From NCBI RefSeq assembly GCF_001306175.1, contig NZ_LGKN01000009.1:372001-436000 (forward strand): a stretch of 64,000 nt of DNA, written 5' to 3'. Of this stretch, positions 1-8,004 are shown piece after piece (position 1 is the first letter of the stretch; each line of letters begins with the position of its first letter). This DNA comes from Ardenticatena maritima. Its GTDB lineage: Bacteria > Chloroflexota > Anaerolineae > Ardenticatenales > Ardenticatenaceae. The position numbers were made by a program, and so were the translations under genes. Below the pieces are notes generated by a model. That model was not told where the DNA came from and did not search any database. It saw nothing but the letters and a program-made list of their open reading frames with translations.

Positions 1-411
1 CGCCAGGGCGCCAACGGCTGCTTTACCACCTGGCCCCACCCCCACGAACTCTGTGCCGCACTCACCCTGATCACCAATGGGCACACTTTTCTCGACCGTC
101 ACGCCGCCGCTCTGCTGAACTTGCCTTTTGCGCCTTCCCTCACTGCGCCGCCCGAATTTTCCCCCTTCGCGCAGCTGACCAAGCGCGAACAACAGGTGCT
201 CGCCATCCTGGGACACGGCGCAAGCAATCAGGAAATCGCGCGGGTTTTGGGCATTTCCATCACAACCGTCCGCACCCATCTCAAGCACCTCTACCGCAAG
301 TTAGGCGCGCGCAATCGCAGCGAGTTGATCCACATGGCGATGATGTGTCACGAAGTGTTTTTTCGTCTGTTCGTGGTGAGGGAGGGTCGAAGAAGTGGTT
401 TAAATCTTTGA
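1..411 (+). CDS. LuxR-type response regulator, C-terminal part (5' end outside window)
   Basis: The reading frame is open from base 1, so this is the tail of a longer regulator, about 136 residues here. The C-terminal half is a clear LuxR/GerE helix-turn-helix: LTKREQQVLAILGHGASNQE, then IARVLGISITTVRTHLKHLY and RKLGARNRSEL. The residues before it resemble the end of a receiver domain plus linker, so a NarL-type response regulator is likely, but the phosphoacceptor domain is not visible. The stop codon lies inside the -35 box of the next gene's promoter. An internal TTG at 121 is not needed as a start. Confidence 0.85.
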   Translation, partial: RQGANGCFTTWPHPHELCAALTLITNGHTFLDRHAAALLNLPFAPSLTAPPEFSPFAQLTKREQQVLAILGHGASNQEIARVLGISITTVRTHLKHLYRKLGARNRSELIHMAMMCHEVFFRLFVVREGRRSGLNL

Positions 412-435
412 CTTCCTTTTATATCTACATATAAT
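408..435 (+). promoter_or_regulatory. sigma70-type promoter of the KAP NTPase gene
   Basis: TTGACT at 408-413 and TATAAT at 430-435, 16 bp apart, in an A/T-rich patch just upstream of the KAP gene. The -35 box overlaps the stop codon of the preceding regulator gene, so the two genes abut but are transcribed separately. Confidence 0.7.
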
Positions 436-460
436 GATTAAATAAAAACAACCTGCAACC

Positions 461-3199
461 ATGGGGGCAGTGGTTATGTCCGATAACTGGTTTGAAAGAG
501 GATTTACTGCTGAAGAGATAGTGGAAGTGGGAGACAAAAAGATAGGAGAGTATGTAGAAACTATTAAAAATAAAAGTATAAATCTTAGTAAACAAAAAGA
601 TTGGCTTAAAAAATATGTTTTAGTGTTGTATATTTATTTTTCAAGCAACGAAGAAAGTGTTGAGAAATTTATTGCAGGATTTGAATTCGAAACATATCTT
701 GAGGATTGCAGAAATTTTTATAGAAAAAAAGAGCATGATTTACCTGAATATAAAAGGAAGTTTATTTCAGATATATTAGAAAAAATAGATAATAGTATAT
801 TAGAAAAAATAGATAATAGAATAGATAAACTAAAAAGAAAAAAATCTAATCAATCTCCAAAGACAAATGCATCCCTAGAGACTGGTGCACCCCTAGAGAC
901 TAATGCATCCCTAGAGACTGATGCATCCCTAGAGACTGATGCATCCCTAGAGACTGATGCATCCCTAGAGACTAATGCATCCCTAGAGACTGATGCATCC
1001 CTAGAGACTAATGCATCCCTAGAGACTGATGCATCCCTAGAGACTAATGCATCCCTAGAGACTAATGCATCCCTAGAGACTAATGCATCCCTAGAGACTA
1101 ATGCATCCCTAGAGACTAATGCATCCCTAGAGACTGATGCATCCCTAGAGACTAATGCATCCCTAGAGACTGATGCATCCCTAGAGACTAATGCATCCCT
1201 AGAGACTAATGCATCCCTAGAGACTAATGCATCCCTAGGCGAAGGTGATGTTTGGGAGGAATGGGTTACGTTTTGGAAGGAAAACAAAATGGAACGGAAG
1301 GAGAGAATTATTTTTTTAATAAAGCTTATTAATAAGATTCCAACAGAAAATATCGAAAAAAATATTATCTCTTTAAGAACATATCAGGTTCTTACTCTTC
1401 AAATAATCTACCATGCTATTACATCTAAACCTAAACTAACCCAAAATGATATTAAGGAAATAGAAGTTAAAGCAAAAAATAAAATTGATAAAATTTGCAA
1501 AGATTTTATCGAATTTCAAATCAAATATGAAAAAAACCTAGATTTGCATCTAGGTAACAGACTTCATGCTGACACATATTCGTTGCATGACACATTGGGA
1601 TTTGAGGATTATAAAAAGGCGCTAAGAGATTTCATTTTAGATGAAGGCACCAAGGGTCCCTTTGTGATAGCTATTAATGGACCTTGGGGATCTGGCAAAA
1701 CATCTTTTATGCGTCAATTGCAAAGGGACTTGGAAGAAAAAGACGCGCAAAGGGACTTGAAAGAGAAAGACGCTATCACCGTCTGGTTTGATGCCTGGAA
1801 ACATAACTCAAAGGAGTCAGTTTGGGCAGCTCTGGCATTAGAAGTGGAATCTGAAATCTACAAGGGATTAGGATTATGTCCATATTACGAGAAAGTTATT
1901 TGTCATTCTTTAAAAACTAACAAATATAAGCTAATTTCAGATTTTTTTATACTTTTATTTATAACGCTTTTAGCTTGCGATATATATTTTATTTATACCA
2001 ATATACCTGATATAATTAGTGATAATTATACAACATATTTTTATATATTACTTTATTCATTTTTAATAGTTTTAGGCGCTAATTTGCTTTCGCAGGATCC
2101 AATTTCGAATTATTTTGAATTAACCAAAAGTTTTTATCAAAAGATAAAATTATACACAAAAAACAAATACGAAGACCATCTAGAATTTGTAAATGTATTT
2201 AACAAGGATTTTAATAACATAGTTGATTTACTTAAAAAAGTTAAGGGGACAGAAAAGAGTAAAATTGTTATTTTCATTGATGATCTTGATCGATGCAAAC
2301 CTGAAAATATTATTCAAACACTTGAAGCTATTAATCAAATCCTGTACAACGAAAATTGTATTTTTATATTAGGTATTGATGAAGAAAAAATAAAGAAACA
2401 AATTGAGATTCAACATGAAAAAATAATCCAAAAAGATCCAAGTTTCGTAAATGAATACCTTGAGAAAATCATACAAATCAGCATTCAAATCCCGAAGCCA
2501 AAAGATATAGAACTATACATCGAAACTCTTCTGATTACTTCAAACACCAGTCAAGAACCTAGTGAAAACAATAGTCAAGAACCAGAACCAACGCCTGTCC
2601 AAGAACCTAGTGAAAACAATAGTCAAGAACCAGAACCAACGCCTGGTCAAAAGCCTAGTGAAAACAATAGTCAAGAACCAGAACCAACGCCTGGTCAAAA
2701 GCCTAGTGAAAACAATAGTCAAGAACCAGAACCAACGCCTGGTCAAAAGCCTAGTGAAAACAATAGTCAAGAACCAGAACCAACGCCTGGTCAAAAGCCT
2801 AGTGAAAACAATAGTCAAGAACCAGAACCAACGCCTGGTCAAAAGCCTAGTGAAAACAACGAAAAACAATATACTTTATCAACATTCCTGGAAACCCATA
2901 AAGAACTTATCTCAAAAATCTGCCAAGATCCTGACATCATAAACAGTAACCCAAGACGCATCAAAAAATTCATCAACTATCTACGTCTCACTATTGCGTT
3001 AGCACGTCAAACACAAAAATTCACACCTAAAGATAAGAAAATACCTCCAATAATCCTAGCCACAGCCTACATTATAAAAGAATTTCAACCCGACAAATAC
3101 TTTGAAGACTTTGATGAACAACAAATACAGGAATTCAACCACTATATAGAAAAGTTTTGCTACCTAAAAACCCAACCAACCAAGGAGCATTCCCCATGA
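461..3199 (+). CDS. KAP-family P-loop NTPase with two tandem-repeat blocks and two membrane helices
   Basis: Membrane-linked P-loop NTPase of the KAP family (named for Kidins220/ARMS and PifA). Walker A is GPWGSGKTS near residues 407-415. Walker B is IVIFIDDLDRC near 602-612. The late KAP motif NPRRIKKFINYLR is near the C-terminus. Two hydrophobic helices (about residues 491-515 and 524-545) interrupt the NTPase domain, as is usual in this family. Residues 135-260 are 21 copies of a six-residue unit (LETNAS/LETDAS). Residues 701-796 are six copies of SENNSQEPEPTPGQKP plus a partial copy. The gene is strikingly A/T-rich next to its GC-rich neighbours, which suggests recent transfer. Start is 461 or the in-frame ATG at 476, which has a better-placed G-rich site. 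The molecular role is unknown; some KAP proteins act in phage exclusion, so defence is possible but unproven. Confidence 0.9.
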   Translation: MGAVVMSDNWFERGFTAEEIVEVGDKKIGEYVETIKNKSINLSKQKDWLKKYVLVLYIYFSSNEESVEKFIAGFEFETYLEDCRNFYRKKEHDLPEYKRKFISDILEKIDNSILEKIDNRIDKLKRKKSNQSPKTNASLETGAPLETNASLETDASLETDASLETDASLETNASLETDASLETNASLETDASLETNASLETNASLETNASLETNASLETNASLETDASLETNASLETDASLETNASLETNASLETNASLGEGDVWEEWVTFWKENKMERKERIIFLIKLINKIPTENIEKNIISLRTYQVLTLQIIYHAITSKPKLTQNDIKEIEVKAKNKIDKICKDFIEFQIKYEKNLDLHLGNRLHADTYSLHDTLGFEDYKKALRDFILDEGTKGPFVIAINGPWGSGKTSFMRQLQRDLEEKDAQRDLKEKDAITVWFDAWKHNSKESVWAALALEVESEIYKGLGLCPYYEKVICHSLKTNKYKLISDFFILLFITLLACDIYFIYTNIPDIISDNYTTYFYILLYSFLIVLGANLLSQDPISNYFELTKSFYQKIKLYTKNKYEDHLEFVNVFNKDFNNIVDLLKKVKGTEKSKIVIFIDDLDRCKPENIIQTLEAINQILYNENCIFILGIDEEKIKKQIEIQHEKIIQKDPSFVNEYLEKIIQISIQIPKPKDIELYIETLLITSNTSQEPSENNSQEPEPTPVQEPSENNSQEPEPTPGQKPSENNSQEPEPTPGQKPSENNSQEPEPTPGQKPSENNSQEPEPTPGQKPSENNSQEPEPTPGQKPSENNEKQYTLSTFLETHKELISKICQDPDIINSNPRRIKKFINYLRLTIALARQTQKFTPKDKKIPPIILATAYIIKEFQPDKYFEDFDEQQIQEFNHYIEKFCYLKTQPTKEHSP
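863..1240 (+). repeat. 18-bp tandem repeat, 21 in-frame units in the KAP gene
   Basis: The unit is actaatgcatccctagag or the one-base variant with actgat, encoding T(N/D)ASLE. Twenty-one consecutive units cover 863-1240. The second unit is divergent (TGAPLE) and the last ends in LG. Most units differ only by A/G in one codon (Asn/Asp), which implies recent expansion. Because the unit is a multiple of three, copy-number change keeps the frame. Confidence 0.97.
2561..2860 (+). repeat. 48-bp tandem repeat, six units plus a partial one in the KAP gene
   Basis: Six units encode SENNSQEPEPTPxQxP; the first ends VQEP and the next five GQKP. A partial seventh (SENN) follows. The five GQKP units look identical at the DNA level. 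The block is inserted between the Walker B half and the C-terminal NPRRIKKF motif of the KAP domain. Pro/Glu/Gln-rich composition suggests a disordered linker. Confidence 0.97.
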
Positions 3200-3663
3200 G
3201 CACCACAATCAACGAACAACAAATCCGCGACCTCATTCAATCCCACTCCGTCCTGCTCGCCCGCGATGGGCTGGCTACCCTTTACGAAAACATCTTCAAA
3301 ATGGCCGGCTTTGGGCTGGGCGGCATTCTCTACAATGCCGGCAAGAAAGCCGGTGAGCAAGGTGTGGCTATTCTGCAAAACGAACTGGGACTGAGCGGCG
3401 AAGATTTGCTCCGGGCGGCGCTGATTGGCTTCAACCATTCCGGCTGGGGGCAAGCCGAACTGGAACGCACAGACGGAACCTTGCGCGTCCATGTGTACAA
3501 TTCCGCACTCGCCGGCACAATGCAAAGCAAAAAGCCCGTCTGCCACCCCATCGCCGGCTACATGGCGGGCTTCCTCGAAGCGGCGCTGGGGCGCTCCGTG
3601 AAGGTGCGCGAAACCGCCTGCGTCGCTAGCGGGAGCGACCACTGCATTTTTGAAGTGGACTGA
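3196..3663 (+). CDS. V4R-domain protein
   Basis: A 155-residue stand-alone V4R (4-vinyl reductase) domain. The C-terminal signature is CHPIAGYMAGFLEAALG, then a Cys in RETACVASG and DHCIFEV at the end. V4R domains bind small molecules or metal in XylR/DmpR-type sensors and in BchJ-like proteins; the ligand here is unknown. The start at 3196 overlaps the KAP stop as ATGA, with AAGGAG ten bases upstream, so translation is probably coupled. Base composition switches abruptly to the GC-rich norm here, so only the upstream partner looks foreign. Confidence 0.85.
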   Translation: MSTTINEQQIRDLIQSHSVLLARDGLATLYENIFKMAGFGLGGILYNAGKKAGEQGVAILQNELGLSGEDLLRAALIGFNHSGWGQAELERTDGTLRVHVYNSALAGTMQSKKPVCHPIAGYMAGFLEAALGRSVKVRETACVASGSDHCIFEVD

Positions 3664-3684
3664 TGGCGCAACGCACACCAGAAG

Positions 3685-3712
3685 GGCGAGGCATTGCCTC
3701 GCCTTTTCTTTT
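3685..3712 (+). terminator. intrinsic terminator after the V4R gene
   Basis: Stem GGCGAGGC (3685-3692) and GCCTCGCC (3696-3703), 3-base loop, followed by TTTTCTTTT. It closes the KAP-V4R unit. Confidence 0.85.
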
Positions 3713-3721
3713 GGGTACAAT
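3694..3721 (+). promoter_or_regulatory. candidate promoter of the F420 operon
   Basis: TACAAT at 3716-3721 with TTGCCT at 3694-3699, 16 bp apart. The -35 box lies within the preceding terminator. The -10 box is good and the -35 box is only fair. Confidence 0.45.
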
Positions 3722-3765
3722 CGTGCCCACCTGCGTTGCCAACCAATCCCACAGGAGTACCAACC

Positions 3766-4449
3766 ATGTCAATGCCAACGATTGCCATCATTGGCGGCAC
3801 CGGCGCCGAAGGATCGGGGCTTGCCATGCGCTGGGTTGCCGCCGGCTACACCGTCATCATCGGTTCGCGCTCGGCTGAAAAAGCCCACACCCGCGCCGAA
3901 GAACTGCGCGCCGCCCTCGGCGAGCGCGCCCGCGGCACATTGCGCGGCTTGCCCAACACCGAAGCCGCCGCCGCCGGCGATATCGTGGTGCTCACCGTCC
4001 CGTACAGCGCCCACAAGTCCACCCTCGAAGGCATTCGCGAGCAGGTGCAGGGCAAAATCGTGGTGGATTGCACCGTCCCCCTGCAACCGCCCCACGTCAC
4101 GCGCGTCTTCATCCCCGAAGGCGGCTCCGCCGCGCAGCAAGCGCAAGCCCTGCTGGGGGAAAACGTGCGCGTGGTCGCCGCCTTCCAAAACGTCTCAGCG
4201 CACAAACTCCAAGACCTCGACGCCGACGTCAACTGTGACGTGCTGGTCTGCGGCGACGACCCCGACGCCCGCGAAACCGTCATCCAACTGGCGCACGCCG
4301 CCGGCATGGTCGGGCTGCATGCGGGACCGCTCCAAAACGCCGTCGTTGTCGAAGGGCTGACGCCCATCCTCATCGGCATCAACAAGCGCTACAAATCCAA
4401 AGGCGCGGGCATCCGCATCACCAACATCCCGCGCCCCGACGAGGCATAA
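3766..4449 (+). CDS. npdG: NADPH-dependent F420 reductase
   Basis: Transfers hydride between NADPH and coenzyme F420. The 227-residue product opens with an N-terminal Rossmann fold (IAIIGGTGAEGSGLAMRW) and the IGSR segment that reads the NADP phosphate. Length fits the F420:NADP oxidoreductase (Fno/NpdG) family. The ATG at 3766 is chosen because CAGGAG sits about 10 bases upstream and the fold starts directly after it. It is first in a five-gene run whose other members make F420, so cofactor synthesis and reduction are co-expressed. Confidence 0.9.
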   Translation: MSMPTIAIIGGTGAEGSGLAMRWVAAGYTVIIGSRSAEKAHTRAEELRAALGERARGTLRGLPNTEAAAAGDIVVLTVPYSAHKSTLEGIREQVQGKIVVDCTVPLQPPHVTRVFIPEGGSAAQQAQALLGENVRVVAAFQNVSAHKLQDLDADVNCDVLVCGDDPDARETVIQLAHAAGMVGLHAGPLQNAVVVEGLTPILIGINKRYKSKGAGIRITNIPRPDEA

Positions 4450-4452
4450 CCC

Positions 4453-5226
4453 ATGCCCGCGCACATCACCATCACCGCCCTGGACGGCTTCCCACTGGTG
4501 CAACCGGGCGACGACTTGCCCGCCCTCATCCTGGACGCGCTCGCCGCCAACAGCCTCACCCTGCAAGACGGCGACGTGCTTGTGGTGGCGCACAAGGTGG
4601 TCTCCAAAGCCGAAGGGCGGCTCATCCGCCTGGCGGACGTTGTACCATCGCCCGAAGCCGACGCGCTGGCGCGTGAAACCGGCAAAGACCCCCGCTTTCT
4701 GGAACTGGTTTTGCGCGAATCGCGCGAGATTGTGCGCACACGCCCCGGCCTGGTGATTGCCGAGCATCGCCACGGCTGGATTTGCGCCAACGCCGCGATT
4801 GACCGGAGCAACGTCCAGCAGGGCGACGACGGCGACGACTACGTGCTTCTGCTTCCCAAAGACCCCGACGCTTCCGCCCGCATGATTCGCCAACGCCTGC
4901 AAGAAGCCACCGGCGCAACCATCGCCGTCATCATCAACGACACCCACGGGCGACCCTTCCGCATCGGGGCAATGGGCGTCGCGATCGGCGTCGCCGGGCT
5001 GGCACCGGTAAGCGACCTGCGCGGCGAAAAAGACCTCTTCGGCTACACCATGCAGACCAGCGAAATCGCCACCGCCGACGAACTGGCGGCGGCCGCCAGC
5101 CTGTTGCAAGGGCAAACCGCACAAGGGCGCCCGGTAGTGCTCATCCGCGGGGCACACTACCAACCAGACGAACAGGCCACCGCCCGCCAACTGGTGCGCC
5201 CCCGCGAACTCGACCTGTTCCGCTAA
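4453..5226 (+). CDS. cofE: coenzyme F420-0:L-glutamate ligase
   Basis: CofE (FbiB N-terminal domain type) adds L-glutamate residues to F420-0 using GTP. The 257-residue product shows family blocks: GDVLVVAHKVVSKAEGR, RTRPGLVIAEHRHGWICANA, NDTHGRPFRIGAMGVAIGVA and DLFGYTMQTSEIATADELAA. It starts 3 bases after npdG. In Actinobacteria the same activity is fused to a nitroreductase-like domain as FbiB; here that domain is the next separate gene. Confidence 0.93.
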   Translation: MPAHITITALDGFPLVQPGDDLPALILDALAANSLTLQDGDVLVVAHKVVSKAEGRLIRLADVVPSPEADALARETGKDPRFLELVLRESREIVRTRPGLVIAEHRHGWICANAAIDRSNVQQGDDGDDYVLLLPKDPDASARMIRQRLQEATGATIAVIINDTHGRPFRIGAMGVAIGVAGLAPVSDLRGEKDLFGYTMQTSEIATADELAAAASLLQGQTAQGRPVVLIRGAHYQPDEQATARQLVRPRELDLFR

Positions 5227-5261
5227 ACGCCATGCCGGAGCACAGCACCGAAGGAACACGC

Positions 5262-5885
5262 ATGAACGAAGACCGTCTGAACACGTTTGAAGCGCTGGCC
5301 TGCTCACGGCGCAGTATTCGCCGTTATCGCGACGAACCCGTCCCGCGCGCCCTCATCGAACGCTTGCTCGCCATCGCCGGGCGCGCGCCTTCCGCCCATA
5401 ACCGCCAACCCTGGCGCTGGGCGGTCATCACCGGCGACATGCGCCGTCGCCTCGCCGACGCCATGGCGGTTCCCTTCCGCCGCGATTTGCTCGCCGACGG
5501 GGTGCCCGTGGATGAAGCCGAGCGCATCGTCGCCCGTTCGCGCGCCCGCATCAGCACCGCACCGGTGCTCATCCTCGCCTGCCTGACCATGGAAGACATG
5601 GACACCTACCCCGACGAACACCGCCGGCGCAATGAGTGGCTCATGGCGGCGCAAAGCGTCGCGCTTGCCTGCCAGAACCTGCTGCTTGCCGCACACGCCG
5701 CGGGGCTGGGGGCGTGCTGGCTCTGCGCGCCGCTCTTCTGCCCCCAAACCGTGCGCGACACTCTGCATCTGCCGGAAACGTGGGAACCCCAAGCCCTCAT
5801 CACGCTGGGGTGGCCGGCAAACACCGGTCGCGACCGACCGCGCCACCCTGTCAGCACTTTGACACGCTGGTACGATGAGGCGTAG
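5262..5885 (+). CDS. nitroreductase-family protein (FbiB C-terminal-domain type)
   Basis: A 207-residue FMN-dependent nitroreductase fold. The N-terminal CSRRSIRRYRDEPVPRALIE is the typical phosphate/FMN-binding start, followed by GRAPSAHNRQPWRWAVIT and the late GACWLCAPLF segment. Because it follows cofE directly, it is probably the unfused equivalent of the FbiB C-terminal domain, which reduces dehydro-F420-0. That role is inferred from position. The ATG at 5262 is preferred over one at 5232 because GAAGGA lies 8 bases upstream. Confidence 0.85.
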   Translation: MNEDRLNTFEALACSRRSIRRYRDEPVPRALIERLLAIAGRAPSAHNRQPWRWAVITGDMRRRLADAMAVPFRRDLLADGVPVDEAERIVARSRARISTAPVLILACLTMEDMDTYPDEHRRRNEWLMAAQSVALACQNLLLAAHAAGLGACWLCAPLFCPQTVRDTLHLPETWEPQALITLGWPANTGRDRPRHPVSTLTRWYDEA

Positions 5886-5918
5886 AATGCCAGCCCAACC
5901 AACGCATGGGAGAAGCCA

Positions 5919-6863
5919 ATGAGCACGGAGACCTGCCACATTGTCGCGCTTGCCGGTGGCGTCGGCGGCGCAAAACTCGCCGACGGGTTGTATCACCACT
6001 GTGGTGAGCGTCTCACCATCATTGGCAACGTCGCCGACGACCTCGAACTCTGGGGCTTGCGCATCTGCCCCGACCTGGACACTGTCATGTACACGCTGGC
6101 GGGCGTCGCCAACCCCACCACGGGCTGGGGCGTCAAAGATGACACGTTCGCCATGCTGGACATGCTCGCCGCCTATGGAGAATCGCCCTGGTTCAAACTG
6201 GGCGACAAAGACACCGCCACGCACATCTTGCGCTCGCATTGGTTGCGTCAAGGCATGCGGTTGACCGAAATCACCCAACGGCTCACGGGCGCCCTGGGTA
6301 TCGAAGCCACCCTTCTGCCGGTGACCGACGACGACGTGCGTACCATCGTCCATACCGACGAAGGGGTTTTGGATTTTCAAACGTACTTTGTGGCGCGGCG
6401 GTGCGAACCGGTGCTGCAAAGCATCATGTTCCGCGGTATCGAACGCGCCACCCTCACGCCCGAAGTCAAAAGCGCGCTGAAAGAAGCCGACATCGTCATC
6501 ATCTGCCCATCCAACCCCTTCGTCAGCATTGACCCCATTCTGGCGGTGGAAAACCTGCGCGCACGTCTCTGGGCGCAAGCCGTTCCCATCGTGGCGGTTT
6601 CTCCCATCATTGGCGGCGAAGCGGTGAAAGGTCCCGCCGCCAAAATGTTCCGCGAACTGGAGCAAGAACCCTCGGCGCTCGCCGTGGCGCACCACTACGC
6701 CGGCTTGGTGAGCCATTTCGTGCTGGATGAACGCGACGCCGACCAGCGCGACGCCATCGAAGCGCTGGGCATGCATGTCATCGTCACCGACACGCTCATG
6801 CAAACACGCGAAGACCGCCAGCGCCTGGCGCAACAGATTTTGGAGCGCATGGAGTATGTCTGA
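5919..6863 (+). CDS. cofD: 2-phospho-L-lactate transferase (F420-0 synthesis)
   Basis: CofD/FbiA transfers the activated phospholactyl-type group to the deazaflavin Fo. The 314-residue product has the family opening ALAGGVGGAKLADGLY, then NVADDLELWGLRICPDLDTV, and IICPSNPFVSIDPIL with the substrate-binding loop VAVSPIIGGEAVKGPAAKM. It overlaps cofC by 8 bases, so the two steps are coupled. No cofG/cofH (Fo synthase) lies in the window, so Fo must be made from elsewhere. Confidence 0.94.
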   Translation: MSTETCHIVALAGGVGGAKLADGLYHHCGERLTIIGNVADDLELWGLRICPDLDTVMYTLAGVANPTTGWGVKDDTFAMLDMLAAYGESPWFKLGDKDTATHILRSHWLRQGMRLTEITQRLTGALGIEATLLPVTDDDVRTIVHTDEGVLDFQTYFVARRCEPVLQSIMFRGIERATLTPEVKSALKEADIVIICPSNPFVSIDPILAVENLRARLWAQAVPIVAVSPIIGGEAVKGPAAKMFRELEQEPSALAVAHHYAGLVSHFVLDERDADQRDAIEALGMHVIVTDTLMQTREDRQRLAQQILERMEYV

Positions 6864-7470
6864 CCTCTGGGTGATTGTGCCCGCCAAGCGAGCCGCGCTC
6901 GCCAAATCGCGGCTCGCCGACGTGCTGGACGAACGCCGCCGCGCGCGCCTTGTCAGCCGCTTGCTGCACCACGTGCTGGCAACCGTCCAGCTTGCCGCGC
7001 CGTCGGCGGGCATTGCCGGCGGCATCGTCGTCAGCCGCGAAGCCCAATGGCTGGCGCTCGCACGCCGCTACGGCTTTCTGCCGCTGGTTGAATCCGCCCA
7101 CGGGCTGAACGCCGCCGTCCAACAAGGGGTGCACGCCGCCATCCGCCGCGGCGCCGGGGCGGTGCTCATCCTGCCGCTCGACCTGCCGCGCCTCACGCCA
7201 TCCGACGTGGTGGCGTGCGCCCGCGCCGGGCGGCATGCGCCGGCGGTCGTCATCGCCCCCGACCACGCCAACCTGGGCACGAACGCCCTGCTCATTCGCC
7301 CCCCCGCGCTCATTCGCCCCATGTTTGAAGGCGCGAGCGCCCTGCGCCATCTGCAACAGGCCGCACAGCGGGGCGTGCGCGCGCGTCTGGTGCGCCGCCC
7401 CGGTCTCATGCACGATTTGGACACCCCCGCCGACTGGCGCAACATTGCACACCTTTTCGCGCATCTCTGA
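6856..7470 (+). CDS. cofC: 2-phospho-L-lactate guanylyltransferase
   Basis: CofC/FbiC-type nucleotidyltransferase that activates 2-phospholactate (or phosphoenolpyruvate in some lineages) with GTP for CofD. The start WVIVPAKRAALAKSRLADVL is the GT-A-like opening of the family. ILPLDLPRLTP carries the metal-binding Asp, and the end HDLDTPADW is also typical. The 204-residue length fits. The ATG at 6856 overlaps the end of cofD. Confidence 0.92.
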   Translation: MSDLWVIVPAKRAALAKSRLADVLDERRRARLVSRLLHHVLATVQLAAPSAGIAGGIVVSREAQWLALARRYGFLPLVESAHGLNAAVQQGVHAAIRRGAGAVLILPLDLPRLTPSDVVACARAGRHAPAVVIAPDHANLGTNALLIRPPALIRPMFEGASALRHLQQAAQRGVRARLVRRPGLMHDLDTPADWRNIAHLFAHL

Positions 7471-7518
7471 CTTTCGCTATACTTCCCTTGCCAACCAACC
7501 CCAAAAAAGGAGGCGCAT

Positions 7519-7938
7519 ATGCCCACACGAACCGCTTCTGCCGAATGGCAAGGTACGCTCAAAGATGGTCGCGGCACGCTGAAACTGCCCGCCGCCGGGT
7601 ATGAAGGACCGTTCACCTACGCCTCGCGCTTTGAGCAAGGCGAAGGCACCAACCCCGAGGAACTGATTGGCGCGGCACACGCCGGCTGTTTCTCCATGTT
7701 CCTGTCGGCGTTGCTCACCAAAGCCGGCTACACGCCCAACAGCATTCGCACCAGCGCCACCGTCCACCTGACGGATGGTCCGACCATCAGCCTTATCGAA
7801 CTGGATTGCGAAGCCGACGTACCCGGACTGAGTGAGGAAGAATTCCAGACCTTTGCGGCGCAAGCCAAAGAAGGTTGCCCCGTCTCCAAAGCATTGGCGG
7901 GGCCTGACATTCGGCTGACGGCGCGGCTGGTCTCATAA
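7519..7938 (+). CDS. OsmC-family thiol peroxidase
   Basis: OsmC/Ohr-fold peroxidase reducing organic hydroperoxides. The 139-residue product carries both reactive cysteines, in AAHAGCFSMFLS and EGCPVSKAL. The opening TASAEWQGTLKDGRG and TNPEELIGAAHAGC match the OsmC branch rather than Ohr. A strong AAAGGAGG site precedes the ATG. It is convergent with the ABC transporter genes and closed by the shared terminator. Confidence 0.9.
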   Translation: MPTRTASAEWQGTLKDGRGTLKLPAAGYEGPFTYASRFEQGEGTNPEELIGAAHAGCFSMFLSALLTKAGYTPNSIRTSATVHLTDGPTISLIELDCEADVPGLSEEEFQTFAAQAKEGCPVSKALAGPDIRLTARLVS

Positions 7939-7955
7939 CCCAAGGCGCACACACC

Positions 7956-7987
7956 AAAAACGGCGGAGCCACGTGCTCCGCCGTTTT
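7956..7987. terminator. bidirectional intrinsic terminator
   Basis: CGGCGGAGC and GCTCCGCCG (7961-7983) around a 5-base loop, flanked by AAAAA and TTTT. It sits between the convergent osmC and ABC permease genes and can serve both strands. Confidence 0.85.
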
Positions 7988-8004
7988 CATTCGCCCAACC
8001 GCCG

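Noticed and set aside
850-1287. Antisense frame of 145 codons across the 18-bp repeats
   Set aside because: It is open only because the repeated unit lacks stops on that strand. It has no ribosome-binding site and the sense strand carries a KAP protein.
863-2860. Possible CRISPR-like arrays
   Set aside because: Units are contiguous with no spacers, and both tracts are translated in frame.
2540-2942. Alternative frames on both strands across the 48-bp repeats
   Set aside because: Both are repeat artefacts within the KAP coding sequence.
5304-7025. Long minus-strand frame of 573 codons opposite the F420 genes
   Set aside because: GC-rich third positions open the complementary frame. Composition is His/Gly/Ala/Val-rich without any motif, and the plus strand carries four recognisable genes.
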